A stretch of DNA of 64,000 nucleotides from Brachionus rotundiformis (lineage: Eukaryota > Rotifera > Eurotatoria > Ploima > Brachionidae). The translations under genes and the position numbers were made by a program. The stretch spans positions 382,752 to 446,751 of the forward strand of contig JAESIW010000180.1 of NCBI GenBank assembly GCA_016802295.1. The letters run 5' to 3'. This document shows, one piece after another, positions 44,356 through 57,600 of the stretch. Below the pieces are notes generated by a model, which did not search any database, was not told the DNA's origin, and saw only the letters and a program-made list of their open reading frames with translations. How positions within the stretch are numbered: the stretch's first letter is position 1; each line of letters begins with the position of its first letter.

Positions 44356-47300
44356 ATGAGCGAAAAGTTACATATATCTTATGTGGTTATAGGGGCCTAT
44401 GCTGCATTTGTGCTCATCTCTTCACTTTTAGTCGGTCTACTGCCTCCTTTTGTTAACAGACCACTTTGCGAAGAGAAAACTGACTCGAAACTTGCTGAAG
44501 TTGTTGTTGATCGTCCAGCGCGTAGCGTGGAGCATACACAACCAAGACCAAATTTGAATGAAAGAATAGCTCAGTTTAAACAAAAATATCCAGGAAAAAT
44601 AGAGAGTTTGTCAGCCAAATATTCAAGAAAACTGAAAGCTGATGGGTACAACATTTGTCCGGAGATAATTGAACCAGAGCCAGGAATATTCTATCCATGG
44701 TACTCGCCGCGTCTTCCTGACAGATTTGTACCACTGCACTACGATGTAGAGCTTTTTGTCCCAGAATGGGGACTTGAAGTATACGATGGCTTTATGGACA
44801 TGAAAGTTGACATCACCAAAGACCACACAGTGGACACTGATAGATACATTCTTGTACATGCAGCTCAAGAGCTTCCATTTTTACAGTTCATCAAGGACAA
44901 AGATGACCAAGAAATAGAAGTAGAATGTGTTGGCGAATTTAATTACTACAAAAATGACTATTTTGTTATCAAAACAAAAAATCCTTTGAACCCAACCAAT
45001 GGTCCTTTGTCAATTGAATTTTTGTTCTTAGCCTTTTTGCCTCAATATGATAGTGGTATTTTTGAATTCCAATTTGGATTGCCTGGATCTGAATCGTAAA
45101 CCTTTTAACTTTAGAAATGCTCTTTAAGCTTTTTAATATCTAATAGAACAATGCTGGCTTCCAAATTCGAACCAATCGAAGCCAGAAACGCTTTTCCATG
45201 TTTTGATGAACCACGCTTTAAACCAACATGGTCATTTAAAATAGATCACCCAAAGACAACCACTGCCCTATTCAATACCCCTGCCCAAGTATTTATTTTC
45301 AAATTTAAAAATTAATTAGAAAAAAATTAATGAGAGTTAAATTTTTAAGCACGATGAACCAATTCCAACAATAAATAATTCCGTTCAAACCATATTCGCA
45401 ACTAGCAGACAATTGCCAACTTATTTGATTGGCATGGTTGTTTTCAACACTGATGATTTTGTCCGAGAATCTCTTTATTTACCAGGAGATATAGAAATTA
45501 ACATTTGGGCCCGCAAACAGTTTGCCGAGGATGCTATGGACGTGTTGAACATGACTGAGAAAATATTTGAAGGACTTATGGACATATTTCGTGGTGTTGA
45601 CGAAACATCTCTACCATCCAAGATTGACATGTTCATTATTCCCGAATACCCTGTAAGATAAACAAAAAAAAAATATATATAAATAGATAATTAAGAATAT
45701 TTTAGTATGATGCCATTCCTCACTATGGTCTGCCGATTTTCCGCGAAAAGGACGTCTTGTTCAGATTTTCGAGCGCCAGTGAAAGAGACTTGCAACGAAT
45801 TGCGCTTTTAATTGCCAAAAATTTGGCCGAATTTGTAAATTTTAAAACAAAAATTATCTTTTTTTAGAATAAGATAAAATTTTTAAGTGGTTTGGAAACT
45901 TTGCCACTTTTGCTTGGTGGGATGAGCTCTGGCTACAAGAAGGTTTAGCTGACTACATTAAATACAGAGCAGTTGACGAAGCCTATCCACAATGGAACAT
46001 TGTACACTTTTCTATTGTCCTCATAAAACAAATCTTTATAGATAATTAATTAGCTTTCACAATTTATTACTGAGGAACTTATTTATATCCTGGTGAATGA
46101 CGGCTATCCATCTTCACATCCAATTTACAAGCCAATCAATAACCCTTATGAAATCGAAGAGTACTTCGACGATATCGAGAGCAGCAAGACAGCAGCTATT
46201 TTAAGAATGGTTGAAGAAGAGGTCAGCTTTGCCAAAATGAAAGAGGCTTTGACTGTAAACTAGATTAAATTTTTTCCTATTTGTTGATTAATTTGCCCAA
46301 AAGTTCTACTTGAACGCACATCCATGGGGTGTTGCTGAAATAAACAAGTTTTATGAGTTCTTGGGAACAATTGACAAGTGGCCTGCAAAGGACTTTTTTG
46401 ACAGATGGATAGTTCAGTCTAATTATCCTTTGTTAAACATCAGACTTGTTGAGGAAAACGGTGACCAAAAGATCAAAGTGACTCAATCAAGAGCTTTGAA
46501 TTCTTATTCCTCAATTTTCGCTGGTGACCTCCTCTATCCATCTCCTTACAAGTAATTAAAAAGTGAACCAACAAAGCTTAAATGACAATTTTCTAATTAA
46601 GCTTCACTTGGTACATTCCATTGACATGTTCATTTGGCCGAAGTGAAAATGACAACACTCCATATGAGAAAGACTTTTACATTGACCAAAATGAATGTTG
46701 GCAAAATTAATTAAAATAAGCCAAAAAATATAATTAATTTATTTGATTTTTTCAAGTCATTGATGTTGTTCCAAATTCTCAAGCAGACAAATATGTTTGG
46801 GTTCATTGTGACAGAAAATTTGCTGGTTACTATGCCACTGATTATACAGTTGAAAATTGGGAAAATTTAGGTCTTGCTTTAAAAGCTCAAAATACAGTAA
46901 AGTTATAAAAAAAAAAATAAAATTTATTTTTTTTATTCTTGAAAATAAGGAATTATTGCCCGAAGACCGAGCCAACATAATTCACAATCTATTCGTGAAT
47001 GGTTTTACTGAGAGAACATCCTATGTACAGGTAGTTGATGTTTTGAGCTATCTGAATCGTGAAAAAGACTACTTGCCATGGAAAACTGTCCAAAAGCATA
47101 TAAATGATATGGTTGGAATTTTGGACTACAAGGAACCATTTCTTCAAGTTTCCTCATTTTTCTCCACAATGATGAGAAAGATTGAGGCAGATATGGATTT
47201 GTGGTCACCTAGTGGTATTCATATTGAAGAGTAATGCAAAAATCTATCCAAAATATGAAATATATTTTTTAATTCTTTCCCTTAAGACTTTTAAAAGACA

Positions 47301-48137
47301 CAATTTTGTCATTAGCTTGTCGTATTCAAGACAGCTATTGTTTAAGAAAAACAACCGAACTTTGGGAAGGAGTTGTCTCAAGTCTTTTGAGTGGAAACTT
47401 TGATTCCAAGTAAAAAGGATCTTTTTTTTTAATTTTAAAATTTAATTTAAAAATAAAGCCGATTACCTCCTTTTGTGCGAGAAATAGTTTTCAATTATCA
47501 CATTCAGAATACTTATAATGTAAATGAATGGGATCTGATATTGAGAGAATATGAGAATATTGATGATTTTGCTGAAAGGCGAAGACTCCTCGAAGCTTTG
47601 ACATTTACCAGACTGCCTTGGCTATTGGCCAATCTGTTAGATCAACAAGAAATGGCTAAATTGGAAAAAATAGATTTATTTGATACAATTAGAATGATGA
47701 GTGATAATCCGGTTGGTAGAGAGATTGCTTGGGATTATTATAGAATTAAATTCCGTGATTTAATCGAAGAATTTGGCGAAGATGATCCAAGGCTTGGACG
47801 CATGCTTTTAGATATAACAGACACATTCGAGAACGAGTTTTTGTTCTATGAGTTGTTGGAGTTGGTATTTTTTACCGAAACTGGTGCAACAGCAAATGCC
47901 AGATTCAGAGCCTTGGAAATTGTATCTACTAATAACATTTGGCTGTTGGACAAGGAAAGAGAGATAATTGAAGCTTTTGGCGATGGTAGGAGAAAATTCA
48001 GCCCAATGAAGAACAAACATTTGGCTAATATAACATCAGAAGCGTTTGTTACCAAAGCCAGAAATCAGATTAGTTCATTATTGGCAAGAACAAACAAAAA
48101 TGATGAATTATATAGCATGATTAAAAAAGTTTTTTAA
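44356..48137 (+). CDS. M1 aminopeptidase homologue lacking catalytic residues, twelve exons
   Basis: Exons 44356-45095, 45147-45288, 45350-45652, 45706-45834, 45888-46001, 46054-46254, 46304-46551, 46602-46696, 46757-46896, 46950-47230, 47287-47409 and 47459-48137 keep phase and give about 1064 residues. A short cytosolic tail and one span (VVIGAYAAFVLISSLLVGLL) make it a type II membrane protein like aminopeptidase N. The M1 fold is clear: ARNAFPCFDEPRFKPTW, WFGNFATFAWWDELWLQEGLADY, and the ERAP1-like C-terminal helices. Yet the exopeptidase motif GAMEN reads DAIPH, the zinc site HExxH reads KNLAE, and the catalytic-Tyr motif I-x-Y-x-K-G reads IESSKT. Only the third zinc ligand Glu (QEG) remains. 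It therefore cannot bind zinc in the normal way. The long intact frame implies it is kept for another role, such as binding peptides or acting as a receptor. Confidence 0.92.
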
Positions 48138-49571
48138 TCTATTAATAATTAATTTTTGATTGATTTTTAAAATTAAAATTAATAAAGTCTTAGTGCAAAT
48201 AATTTTGTTTTGATTGTTGAAACAGAACATTTAACCGAATATAAATTAGAATTAGAATCTTATTAGATTTTAAAGTTAGTCAACAGCCTAGTGCCCATAT
48301 CTCATGGTACTGATTAATACTTCATTTATTTAAATTCATTTTAAGAGAAAAAATATTTATATTATTTATACTTGTAAAATTTTCACTAATTACTTTTATC
48401 ACTGTTAAGAGTTTTTTAATCTAGATGATCAATTTTTAATAAATTTATTTTTATGTAATGAGCCCATTGTGATTAAAAATTTAAATTCGTAAATATCTGC
48501 AGTAAAGTTAATTATAGATCCATCAAAATGGGAACAGAGAAACATTTAAATCAGAAATTCTTGACCATCGCATAAATAATTTAAATTGGAAGAAAAATCT
48601 TATCTTAAAATATTTATTTTCAAATCATTTAGAATTTACTTCAATCAATCCTGAAGAAATATTTTATTTATCAATACTATAGAATTAATAATCAAATTAT
48701 TTGACTATTTAATTAATTTTATAATTTAATTCGTATAATATTAATAAAATTAGGATCGTAAATGAAAAATTTTGGGTATTTTTTTAAAAAAATTGGGTAT
48801 CACTAATAAATTAGCATTTGATTAATCTTTAATTTATCAACTCTAACACAAAATTAAAAATTATATCTTAGATAATATTTTTTATCTTTTTTTTTTAATT
48901 TGAAGTCTTAAAAAATTAATTTAATAAAAATAAAATAAAGTTTTTAATCGTATTTTGCTAATAGTCTTAAATTATTGGATTTTTTTAATATATAATAAAA
49001 AATATTTAATCTATTACAGTAAAATATGATAATTTAAAATACAATTGAGCTTTACAATGGGACTGATATTTTCTCAACTCACCGCTGCCAACAATCTTGT
49101 TTTTAGACTCAAAAATTAAATATTCACTAGATATTTTTAAAATATGTAATTATTAGTTAATAATGGAATCATTTTTCTATTAAAAATATAATCATATTGA
49201 GCAAATGCATTAAAGATCAAAGGAAGAGCAAAAAGTGGTGGCGTGTCACTTATAATGGACACTCAATGTCCATTTGAGTATTGCCTGAATCAATTCCGAA
49301 TAAGACTTCTAAAATATTAATTATTTAAATTAAAAATTATCTAAAAAATAGAAAAAATAAAATTTTTTGTTCAGCTATCTATTTGAGCATTTTGTCATTG
49401 TTGTTCTGCCATTTTGGTACTTATTTAAAAGTCACGTGATCGGACTTTTCTAGAACTATCAAGATATGAATAAAAAATTTTGAATTTATAGCGTTTTAGC
49501 TCTAAACGTCTTGGAAAAATAGCTCACCTCGTGTCTATTTGAAAATAAATTAAGAATAAAAAAATTCATCT
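48138..49571. other. Intergenic, no firm gene
   Basis: AT-rich. A 20-codon ORF at 49057-49119 begins MGLIFSQL, like an Arf N-terminus, but no continuation is seen. The hairpin AATGGACA-CTCAA-TGTCCATT lies at 49254-49274. TTCTAGAA, half a heat-shock element, is at 49448-49455. Confidence 0.5.
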
Positions 49572-49586
49572 CGAAAATTCTCGAAA
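49572..49586 (+). promoter_or_regulatory. Heat-shock element
   Basis: CGAAAATTCTCGAAA contains three alternating units GAA-nn-TTC-nn-GAA, a perfect HSF trimer site, 143 bp before the HSP70 start codon. A further TTCTAGAA pair lies about 120 bp upstream. Confidence 0.85.
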
Positions 49587-49652
49587 TAAAAAACTTGCCA
49601 ATTAGTAAAATCTAATAGCTTCTATGACTTTCTAGTCTAACTATGGTTTATG

Positions 49653-49659
49653 TATAAAA
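49653..49659 (+). promoter_or_regulatory. TATA box of the HSP70 gene
   Basis: TATAAAA about 75 bp before the ATG and 67 bp after the heat-shock element. Confidence 0.7.
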
Positions 49660-49728
49660 TGCCTTCGTAGTTTCAGCTAAACTAATTTATTAAGATTAAT
49701 TTGAACAAAAAATTAAAAAAATATAAAA

Positions 49729-51675
49729 ATGAGCAAAGGTGCAGCAATTGGTATTGACTTAGGAACAACATACTCATGTGTGGGCATATTCCAGCATGGC
49801 AAAGTGGAAATAATTGCCAACGACCAGGGTAACAGAACAACACCGTCATATGTGGCCTTCACCGACACAGAGCGTCTGATTGGGGACGCTGCCAAAAACC
49901 AAGTCGCCATGAACCCTACCAACACAGTATTTGACGCCAAGCGTCTCATTGGTCGCAAATTTACCGATTCAGAGGTCCAATCGGACATGAAGCATTGGCC
50001 ATTCACTGTCATCAATGAGTCCTCTCGTCCAAAGATCCAAGTAGAGTTCAAGGCCGAGACAAAGACCTTCTTTGCCGAGGAGATCTCATCCATGGTCCTG
50101 ACCAAAATGAAGGAGACCGCCGAAGCCTATTTGGGCAAAAAGGTCAATGACGCTGTCATCACCGTGCCGGCCTATTTCAACGACTCTCAGCGTCAAGCCA
50201 CCAAGGACGCTGGAGCCATTGCCGGTCTAAATGTCTTGCGTATCATCAACGAGCCAACTGCCGCAGCCATTGCCTACGGCTTGGACAAAAAAGGTGGCGG
50301 TGAGAAAAACATCCTCATCTTTGACTTGGGCGGTGGTACCTTCGATGTGTCCATTTTGACCATCGAAGACGGCATCTTCGAGGTAAAGGCCACCGCTGGT
50401 GACACTCACTTGGGTGGCGAAGACTTTGACAATCGTCTGGTCAACCACTTTGTCGAGGAGTTCAAGCGCAAGAACAAAAAAGACATCAGCTCGAACAAGC
50501 GAGCCCTGAGACGCTTGAGAACCGCTTGCGAGAGAGCCAAGCGAACCCTGTCCTCATCGGCCCAGGCCAACATCGAAATCGACTCGCTACACGAAGGAGT
50601 CGACTTCTACACAAGCATTACCAGGGCTCGTTTTGAAGAGTTGTGCGCTGACTTGTTCCGTGGCACCCTTGAGCCAGTTGAAAAGTCGCTCAGAGACGCC
50701 AAGATGGACAAGTCAAGCATTAGTGAGATTGTGTTGGTCGGAGGCTCGACCCGTATTCCCAAAGTGCAAAAATTGCTCCAAGACTTCTTCAATGGCAAAG
50801 AGTTGAACAAGTCCATCAATCCAGATGAGGCTGTGGCCTACGGAGCGGCCGTCCAGGCTGCCATCTTGACCGGCGACAAGTCCGAAGCCGTTCAAGACTT
50901 GTTGCTGCTCGACGTGGCCCCGTTGTCGCTTGGTATTGAGACAGCTGGCGGTGTCATGACAGCCCTAATAAAACGCAACACAACCATTCCGACCAAACAG
51001 ACTCAAACTTTCACCACTTACGCCGACAATCAGCCAGGCGTGTTGATCCAAGTGTACGAAGGAGAAAGAGCCATGACCAAAGATAACCATTTGTTGGGCA
51101 AATTTGAGCTATCTGGCATCCCACCAGCCCCACGAGGCGTCCCGCAAATTGAGGTCACATTTGACATTGACGCCAATGGCATCCTTAACGTGTCCGCCAT
51201 GGACAAGTCAACTAACAAATCCAACAAGATCACCATCACCAATGACAAGGGCAGATTGAGCAAGGAAGATATTGAGAGAATGGTCAACGAAGCCGAAAAG
51301 TTCAAGAAGGACGACGAGGCTCAGCGAGAAAAGATCTCAGCCAAAAACTCGCTCGAGTCCTACTGCTTTAACATGAAACAAACAGTTGAAGATGAGAAGT
51401 TGGCATCCAAGATAAGCGCAGATGATAAAAAGAAGATTGTTGATGCTTGTGAGGAAGCTTTGAAGTGGCTCGACTCGAACCAAACAGCCGAAAAAGAAGA
51501 GTTCGAGCACAAGATGAAAGAGGTTGAGAAAATATGCTCGCCCATAATTACTCAGCTGTATCAGGGTGCCGGTGGTATGCCAGGCGGTATGCCAGGCGGC
51601 ATGCCAGGAGGAATGCCCGGTGCTAGTCAAGAGAGCTCTGGTCGCTCAGGTCCAACCATTGATGAAGTCGACTAA
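49729..51675 (+). CDS. Cytosolic HSP70, intronless
   Basis: 648 residues, one exon. Signature motifs IDLGTTYSCVG, IFDLGGGTFDVS and VLVGGSTRIPKVQ are intact, then the substrate-binding domain, a lid, four GGMP-type repeats and the C-terminal PTIDEVD. The last four residues are DEVD where cytosolic HSP70s usually have EEVD, still acidic and likely to bind TPR co-chaperones. It is an ATP-driven chaperone of the cytosol and nucleus. The lack of introns, the perfect heat-shock element and the TATA box point to the inducible form. GC content is far above the neighbours (codons ending in C or G), as expected for a highly expressed gene. The opposite strand is open in places, a shadow of this codon use. 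Confidence 0.98.
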   Translation: MSKGAAIGIDLGTTYSCVGIFQHGKVEIIANDQGNRTTPSYVAFTDTERLIGDAAKNQVAMNPTNTVFDAKRLIGRKFTDSEVQSDMKHWPFTVINESSRPKIQVEFKAETKTFFAEEISSMVLTKMKETAEAYLGKKVNDAVITVPAYFNDSQRQATKDAGAIAGLNVLRIINEPTAAAIAYGLDKKGGGEKNILIFDLGGGTFDVSILTIEDGIFEVKATAGDTHLGGEDFDNRLVNHFVEEFKRKNKKDISSNKRALRRLRTACERAKRTLSSSAQANIEIDSLHEGVDFYTSITRARFEELCADLFRGTLEPVEKSLRDAKMDKSSISEIVLVGGSTRIPKVQKLLQDFFNGKELNKSINPDEAVAYGAAVQAAILTGDKSEAVQDLLLLDVAPLSLGIETAGGVMTALIKRNTTIPTKQTQTFTTYADNQPGVLIQVYEGERAMTKDNHLLGKFELSGIPPAPRGVPQIEVTFDIDANGILNVSAMDKSTNKSNKITITNDKGRLSKEDIERMVNEAEKFKKDDEAQREKISAKNSLESYCFNMKQTVEDEKLASKISADDKKKIVDACEEALKWLDSNQTAEKEEFEHKMKEVEKICSPIITQLYQGAGGMPGGMPGGMPGGMPGASQESSGRSGPTIDEVD

Positions 51676-54662
51676 AAAAGATAATAGTTTTTTTTTTGTA
51701 TTTTTAGCTAAATTTTTATTTTTTAATAAAGTTATTACTCAATATTTCGGTCAAAATAAAGCTTTTTGTTTCCACAATTTTCCAATCTTTTCTTACTTTT
51801 TGGAATTTTAAAAACTCCTAAGACTGAAAACACCACCACCATCATTTTGCGTACGATTTAAAGTATATTTGATTTCATTAATTTTTTTTATTATCAAAAT
51901 AAAGCTGAAAATCGTTTCTTAATAAAATAATTAATTATTAAAATAAACTAATTTTGATATATAACAACTCCATCCATTCTTCTCTTTACCAGCGAATTTT
52001 TTATTTTACTTAAAAATTAATCTTACAATAGAAACTCAAAAAAATGTTTAAAAATTTAATTTCTTTTTAAGTTTTTACCAACTTATCAGTTTTTATTTTC
52101 TAATAAAAAATGGTATTAATAAATTGTATCAAATTAAACAAAGTTTTAATGATAATTAGTGATTGTTAGATTGTTTCATTCAATTAGTGAGAATAATCTA
52201 TTAATTCTTTTTTTTAACTAATCTAAGATTGCTTCAAATAATCTTGTTCAACAAATTTTTTAAAATTATCAAAAAAATTTTTATATTCTTTCATTTCACT
52301 ATTCAAATTGGGAATAAAAAGTTTGATTCTGGAAAAAAACTCAAAAAGAAAAATTAGCGCTTCATTAAATTGAAATAAAGACACCACACTTTATTTTTAG
52401 CTGCAAGAGTATGACTGATGTCATGTCAATTTTAGATATTTTTTTATAAAATGTTATGAAGTACCATCAATTCTCGTATACATATCTTTTAACATGGCGA
52501 ATGAGTTTTGATTTTTCGTCCAGTGCAACCATATTAAATTTTTGAAAGTAATTTTTTATATAAAGTAAATTAATAAAACTGGACTGTAAATTAGCCACTA
52601 TTTGTAGCTACTGAAATTTCAAAATCTTTAATTGTAAGCCGGTCAAACCATTTTGGGTAAGTTCGCGATATTTTTTAATCGATTTGGTGAAAAAAATGCT
52701 AATAATCAGTTTACTTAATTAAATAAAAATAAATCTTTAATTTATACAATTTTATTTAAAAAAAATTTAAATCTTTAAAAATAGTTGGATCACCCTATAA
52801 ATCGTCCATTTTGAATCCAATTAAGCTAATGTGCGATGACCTAAAAAATTTTGATAGTTTTAAATGACAAAACTATTTTTTACTAAATATATCCATTATT
52901 TATTATTATTTATTCTTAATTTTGAAAAATAAAAAGAATGTTTTTTTTTCAAAACAATCCCGCACTTACCACAAATAATGATGATTCACTTAAATTAGTC
53001 ATTTTATAACTTTTACTGGTTATATGGTAAAATATCTTTTATTTACCATATTTTTTGTAGCAGCACTTTTTTAATCATAGATAGATTTTGGATCGAGACG
53101 AATCTTACAAGATCTCACCACAGCATTTTTCCTACTCAAATTGATGGTTCTTATAAGAGCTTATGTGGAAAGCAATGGTCGGAACATTAGTGATCATGAT
53201 TGTTATGGCGTTTTGCGAGTGGATAAACCTTATATTTACACTCAAGGCTTGATTAACAAGAATTTAATAATTAAAATAAATTTAATTTGTTTCAGTTTTT
53301 AAGACATTTCTAAGGATATTTTTTTAAAAAATGTTGAATGGAATAAAATAATCGTCTTTAGATCAGTTTAAAATAATTTGATCTATTTTTAAATACTGTT
53401 ATTATCAAGAAATAAAATATAATCTAATAGGAAACAATTTTTTTGTTTATTCATTTGATTAAGAGAAAATTTTAAATTATAAAATTAAATGAAAAGATTA
53501 AATACAAATTAGAAATTATTTTCTGATAAAAGGTTTGAATAAAAAAATATTAAGAATTCAATTGAAAACATTATGTTTATGATTTTTTAGCTTTGGAAAA
53601 GATGACACCTTGTTCTTTTCCAAGTTTCCTAGCCAGTTCAAATTATAGATATATATTAAATACTTGATTGATTGAAAAAAGATATTTTTGGTTAAATATA
53701 GTTTCAAATAATCTTGTTCATTTTGATATAAATGGTCCATTTAGATAACCGGTTTCAACTATTTTTTAATGGGCATTAATTGCTTTAAAATAAGAATTGT
53801 TTTAGATTACCATTATCAGCCTGATAATCTGCAAAAATTAATCAAAAATTTAGCAGACAAAGTTAAGAGATTTGAATTTAAAAACGCATTTGAGTTGTCT
53901 GAGTCATCGACATTGACAAAGCTATAAATCTCAAATATGCCAAAAAAACCTGAAGCAAAGTTATTGTTATGCTCAGAAATTGTTAAATTAATGTTCACTA
54001 AAAATTAAGACGCATTTTGATATAAAAATTAGTCAGCAAAATTTTGATTATTAATAGAAACAAATATCAGTACTTAATTTAAGCCTTAACTTACTTATCT
54101 AGTTCTACAGGTGGATTTTAATAATATGTATATAATTAAAAACTCAAAATTTATTACAAATGTTGGCTTTTGCATCATTATTTTAATTATTTTGAGTAAT
54201 ATGCACCTGAGAGAAGAAAAATTGGAAAAAAATTTAATTTACGAAAATAAACTTTGATTAAAATTTCATTAATTGTTTCATACTTTTGTCATAGCTTTTG
54301 CCATATATAAAATTTTTAATGAACTTTTAATAAATTTAGTACCAATTAGAATCTATTTTGATAAATTTGTTTACAAATAAAAATGACTTTTTTATTATGA
54401 TAAAATAAGGTATTTTAATTAATAAAAGATATTAAGGCTTATTGTTTGCATTTTTTTATTTAACATTCGATCTTAAATAAATTATTTCGACAGTAAAATT
54501 TTCAAAAATAAGAAACCAAAATTTTAAATTTAGGAATATGAAAATAAAATATTTACGTAACAAATCTTAGAAAATATAGAATTCATGAAATAATAGAAAA
54601 GGTAAAATATTACCTGTTAAATATGGTATTTAAATAAAGCAAAAAAAGAAAATTTAAGTAAA
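51676..54662. other. Intergenic, no firm gene
   Basis: 3 kb of AT-rich DNA. AATAAA at 51726 probably ends the HSP70 transcript. A short plus-strand open run near 53125-53290 (IRAYVESNGRNISDHDCYGV) may be repeat-derived but cannot be identified. Short minus frames at 53558-53998 have no features. Confidence 0.5.
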
Positions 54663-57600
54663 ATGTTCGAAAAAAGCTTTATAGTTTTGTTTATTTTGCC
54701 TTTTTTGGCAATAGGACAGTCTGTACAACCAACAGAGCAGTATCAAAGCAGCAAAAATTTGTCACAAAATTTGAGCCTCTTCTGGAATCACGATGACACA
54801 GAAATAACATTTGAATTACATTACACCAATGCAGAATGGGTTCTCTTTGGCTTTAAATCACCAAGTTTTTCTGATGTCATTCTCGGATGGATTCATCCCG
54901 ATGGCATTGGACACTTTTCGGACAGACACTTGCTTCCAAATAATTCACTTGTTGACGATTCTGATCTAAATTGGATACCATTGGACGCATTCACCCGAAA
55001 TAACTATACTGTTTTAAAATTTAAGAGAAACATTAAACTCAATTGTGACAATAAGGCCATAAACGAAGACTTGGACATACAAACAGGTCCAATGGTCGCA
55101 GTTTTTGCGTTAGGAGATCAAGTTGACAGAAATGATGATTCTGTGTTGCTAGGTACAATCAATGAAGTTGAAATTGAACTATTATCTCAAACAAATGGTC
55201 CATTTAGATGTCCTCTAGAGCCAGTAGAACCAGTTTTGGAATCCCAGCCTACCGGAAACTACCAGTATGAACTAGACATGATAACCGGTTTTTACAAAAT
55301 TTACTGGAATTATACAGATACAAATGTAACTATAGAAATACACTGTAAAACAAATGGATGGATCGGGTTTGGCTTTAGCCCTAATGGTGGAATGGATGGA
55401 AGTGATGTGGTTATTGGTTGGGTTGCTAATGGACAAGTGAATTTTACTGACAGACACATAGTTGGTCGTCAAGTTCTTATAGACAAAAATCAAGATTGGA
55501 AATTGTTATACTTTTCTGAATCAAATGGCATAAATGTGTTCAAATTTACCCGTGAGATAAAACTTTGTGATTCAGATGATTTGATAATTGAGCAGGGCTC
55601 GCCTTATGTGATTTTTGCTTACGGAAATCAAGACCCGGCACCAGGTCAGGACATTAGTTATCACGGAATGAATAGGGGAGGAAAAGTTGTCAGCTTTATT
55701 AGTTCGCCTCCTGTGAAAGATAGCTTTACACCAGATGATATGGAAATACTGGATGCCACTATTTCCAATGTGATTCTGCCTAAAAGTGATACATTTTATT
55801 ATTGCAAAGGATTTCAGGTGCCAAAAGAGCTTACCCAAAAAAGACATATATACAAGGTAAATAACCTTTTTCGCTAATTATCAATTATAAACTCAGTCGA
55901 GCCAGTTATCAAACTTAAAATTTATAATTTTATCAAATATCAAAATTTAATTTTAAGTTAAGACTTGAAATAACTTTTAAAACGAATAAATCTGTAAGAA
56001 ATTCTTAATTTCTTCTGAAAAAATATTGCTTGCCTTACTAATATACATCATTAAAATTTATTTAAAGTTAATATTTAATGTTAACCAAGCAAATATGATA
56101 TAAATATTTAATTAATTAATTAATTTTAAATTTTTTTTATTTTTTACCAAATTAAACAATTAAACTACTCAATTAACAACATATTTTACTATATTAAAGT
56201 CGGAATTGTAGAAAATGGTTGTTGAAAAAAAAAATAAAACCTAATAATAATTAAATAAAAACATCAAGATTTTCTCCATTATCATAGAAGCAGGTATTTT
56301 GCTCAGAGAGATCAAGTTTAAAGAAATAAAAAATATTAGATTTTAGTTATTTGATTATTCGAAATTGATCTTTTTTTAAGAGTAGTTTTTAATTTTAATT
56401 AACCTTAACAATGAAAAAAAGATATTTTCAAGTTTGGTCTGGATCAAGTCATAGTTAAGTCAATTGATTATTTTTAATTGTTTTCTAAACATGTCACAAC
56501 TAACTTTAAAGTAAAAACAAAATAAGTGATGCATATTTTTTTAATTTATTTTTAATATTCAAATTTATAAACAAAATTTAAAAAAAAAATTTTAATATAA
56601 ATTGAGAAGAATAAAATTTTTAAACACTGATTTTTTTCTAAAATGTAAAGTTAATTGACTTGATTTTTACTATTGCTCAAGCTTGGTTTTGGCAAGGCGA
56701 AATTTAATCATGTTGTTAACAAATTCGATTAAAAGGAGCTTTAAAAGTATTTTAGAAATTTTAATATTTATCAATTTTTATTCTTTTTTTTGCTATTAAT
56801 GAAATATTATTTCTAAAATTATTTCTTTAATTTACTACATTTTAAAGAAAACATTTTTTTGATCCAAGTTTATAGTAGATAAAACTTTAATAAAATCAAA
56901 AAATATTAAAAAATATATCTCATCTAATTGTAATAATTGGTTAATAATTAATTTTTAAAAGTGGGAGCTAATTTTGCCTAAAATGAATGTTGAAAAAATG
57001 CATCATGCACTAATTTACGAGTGTAAACAAGATTTTAACCTAAGCCAGGCTTTTACACCTGGTCATTGCTACAAAGATCCAAACAAAATGCAAAATTGCC
57101 AATCGATTGCATTCGCTTGGGCCTATGGTGGACGCAACATTGAAATTTATCCCCAAGACATGGGGTACTTTTTTAAAATATAAAAACAAATTTTAAATCT
57201 AAAACTTAATTCAAGCTATCCGATAGGTGGCGACACTGACTTTTCCTATTACATTTTTGAAATTCACTACGACAACCCACAACTACAGCTTGGTTACATT
57301 GAAAAGTTGACTTGGAGATATTTCATGACCAAGTCTTTGAGACCAAAAGAGCTTGGCATTTTTACGCTCGGCACTGACTCCACAGCTTATGGCATTGCCA
57401 TACCACCAGGCGTTCAAAATTTTCCCATCAAAACATATTGCTTTAATGAATGCATAAAAAATGTTTGTTTATATTTAATTTTAAATTTAGCTTATTTTAA
57501 AAAAAAAGCTGGAAGAAGACAAGATAACTATCATATCAGCAATTCCTCATACCCATTTGATCGGTGTAGAAATATGGACCAAAATAATAAGAAAAGGAAA

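Noticed and set aside
49713..51630. Many minus-strand frames across HSP70
   Set aside because: Shadows of GC-rich codon use; no independent motif.
53125..53290. Short open run IRAYVESNGRNISDHDCYGV as a transposase scrap
   Set aside because: No catalytic motif could be identified and flanks give no support.
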